5,792 nt of DNA from an uncultured Bdellovibrionales bacterium (GTDB lineage: Bacteria; Bdellovibrionota; Bdellovibrionia; Bdellovibrionales; UBA1609), in NCBI GenBank assembly GCA_937980625.1, contig CALJPJ010000286.1, positions 1 through 5,792 on the forward strand, in the 5' to 3' direction. Positions 5,652-5,792 of the stretch are shown here, in pieces; positions within the stretch are counted from its first letter, which is position 1, and each line of letters begins with the position of its first letter. Below the pieces are notes generated by a model. It was not told the origin of the DNA. It made no database searches and saw nothing but the letters and a program-made list of their open reading frames with translations. The translations under genes were made by a program, and so were the position numbers.

Positions 5652-5792
5652 CTAGTTTTTTTTTAGCTTTAAACCCAAAAACAGTAAAACAAACCCAATA
5701 ACCATCGCCAGTACTGATCCTATAAGTATAGAAACTTTTGAATAAGCAACTAAGTTAACATCATTAAACGCAAGACTTGCAATAAATAATGA
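5652..5792 (-). CDS. nhaA: Na+/H+ antiporter NhaA, C-terminal 46 residues (partial)
   Basis: The minus strand is open from the right edge to a TAG at 5652-5654. The peptide begins SLFIASLAFND and continues with AYSKVSILIGSVLAMVIGF, then a hydrophobic stretch and a basic tail ending KLKKN. This matches the end of NhaA, where the S-x-F-I-A-S-L-A-F strand closes transmembrane segment XI and the K-x-x-I-L-I-G-S helix is segment XII. NhaA is an inner-membrane antiporter exchanging sodium for protons in salt and pH homeostasis. Only the last segment is visible, so the catalytic aspartates cannot be checked. The downstream gene begins 106 bases later on the same strand. Confidence 0.8.
   Translation of the reverse strand, partial: SLFIASLAFNDVNLVAYSKVSILIGSVLAMVIGFVLLFLGLKLKKN

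Overview
The window is AT-rich bacterial chromosome with compact single genes on both strands. No single marker fixes the taxon. The AT bias, a Gram-negative-style lipoprotein, an exported protein behind a sigma-54 promoter and a hydrolase-OsmC fusion suggest a Gram-negative proteobacterium or a relative such as Bdellovibrionota; this is an inference. No phage, CRISPR or complete transposon is present, although there are signs of decay and of small repeat elements.

Left part (1-1540): a minus-strand ASCH-domain gene runs off the left edge. A spacer of 291 bases without a gene separates it from a divergent plus-strand gene for an exported alpha/beta-hydrolase with a probable lipoprotein signal.

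Middle (1541-3714): a sequence matching the full sigma-54 consensus lies just upstream of a signal-peptide protein that looks like a degenerate member of the HipA/PI3K-like kinase fold. The predicted transcript start is only about 5 bases before the ATG. A compact intrinsic terminator closes this gene, so it is probably a one-gene transcription unit. Next comes a nucleotidyltransferase pseudogene with two nonsense codons and a frameshift. It ends in a long hairpin (repeat copy A) that can serve as a bidirectional terminator against the convergent OsmC gene.

Right part (3715-5792), all on the minus strand: the 3' end of an nhaA-type Na+/H+ antiporter gene, then a small ferritin/Dps-like protein of a type best known from phages, with its own promoter and a strong Shine-Dalgarno. 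After these come a second repeat copy (B), a possible 47-codon ORF, and a two-domain alpha/beta-hydrolase/OsmC protein. The OsmC and ferritin-like proteins would both fit oxidative-stress defence, and NhaA fits salt/pH homeostasis. This shared stress theme is an inference from family membership and adjacency only.

Most worth a second look: the sigma-54 promoter with an almost leaderless exported kinase-like protein, and the paired imperfect palindromic repeats.
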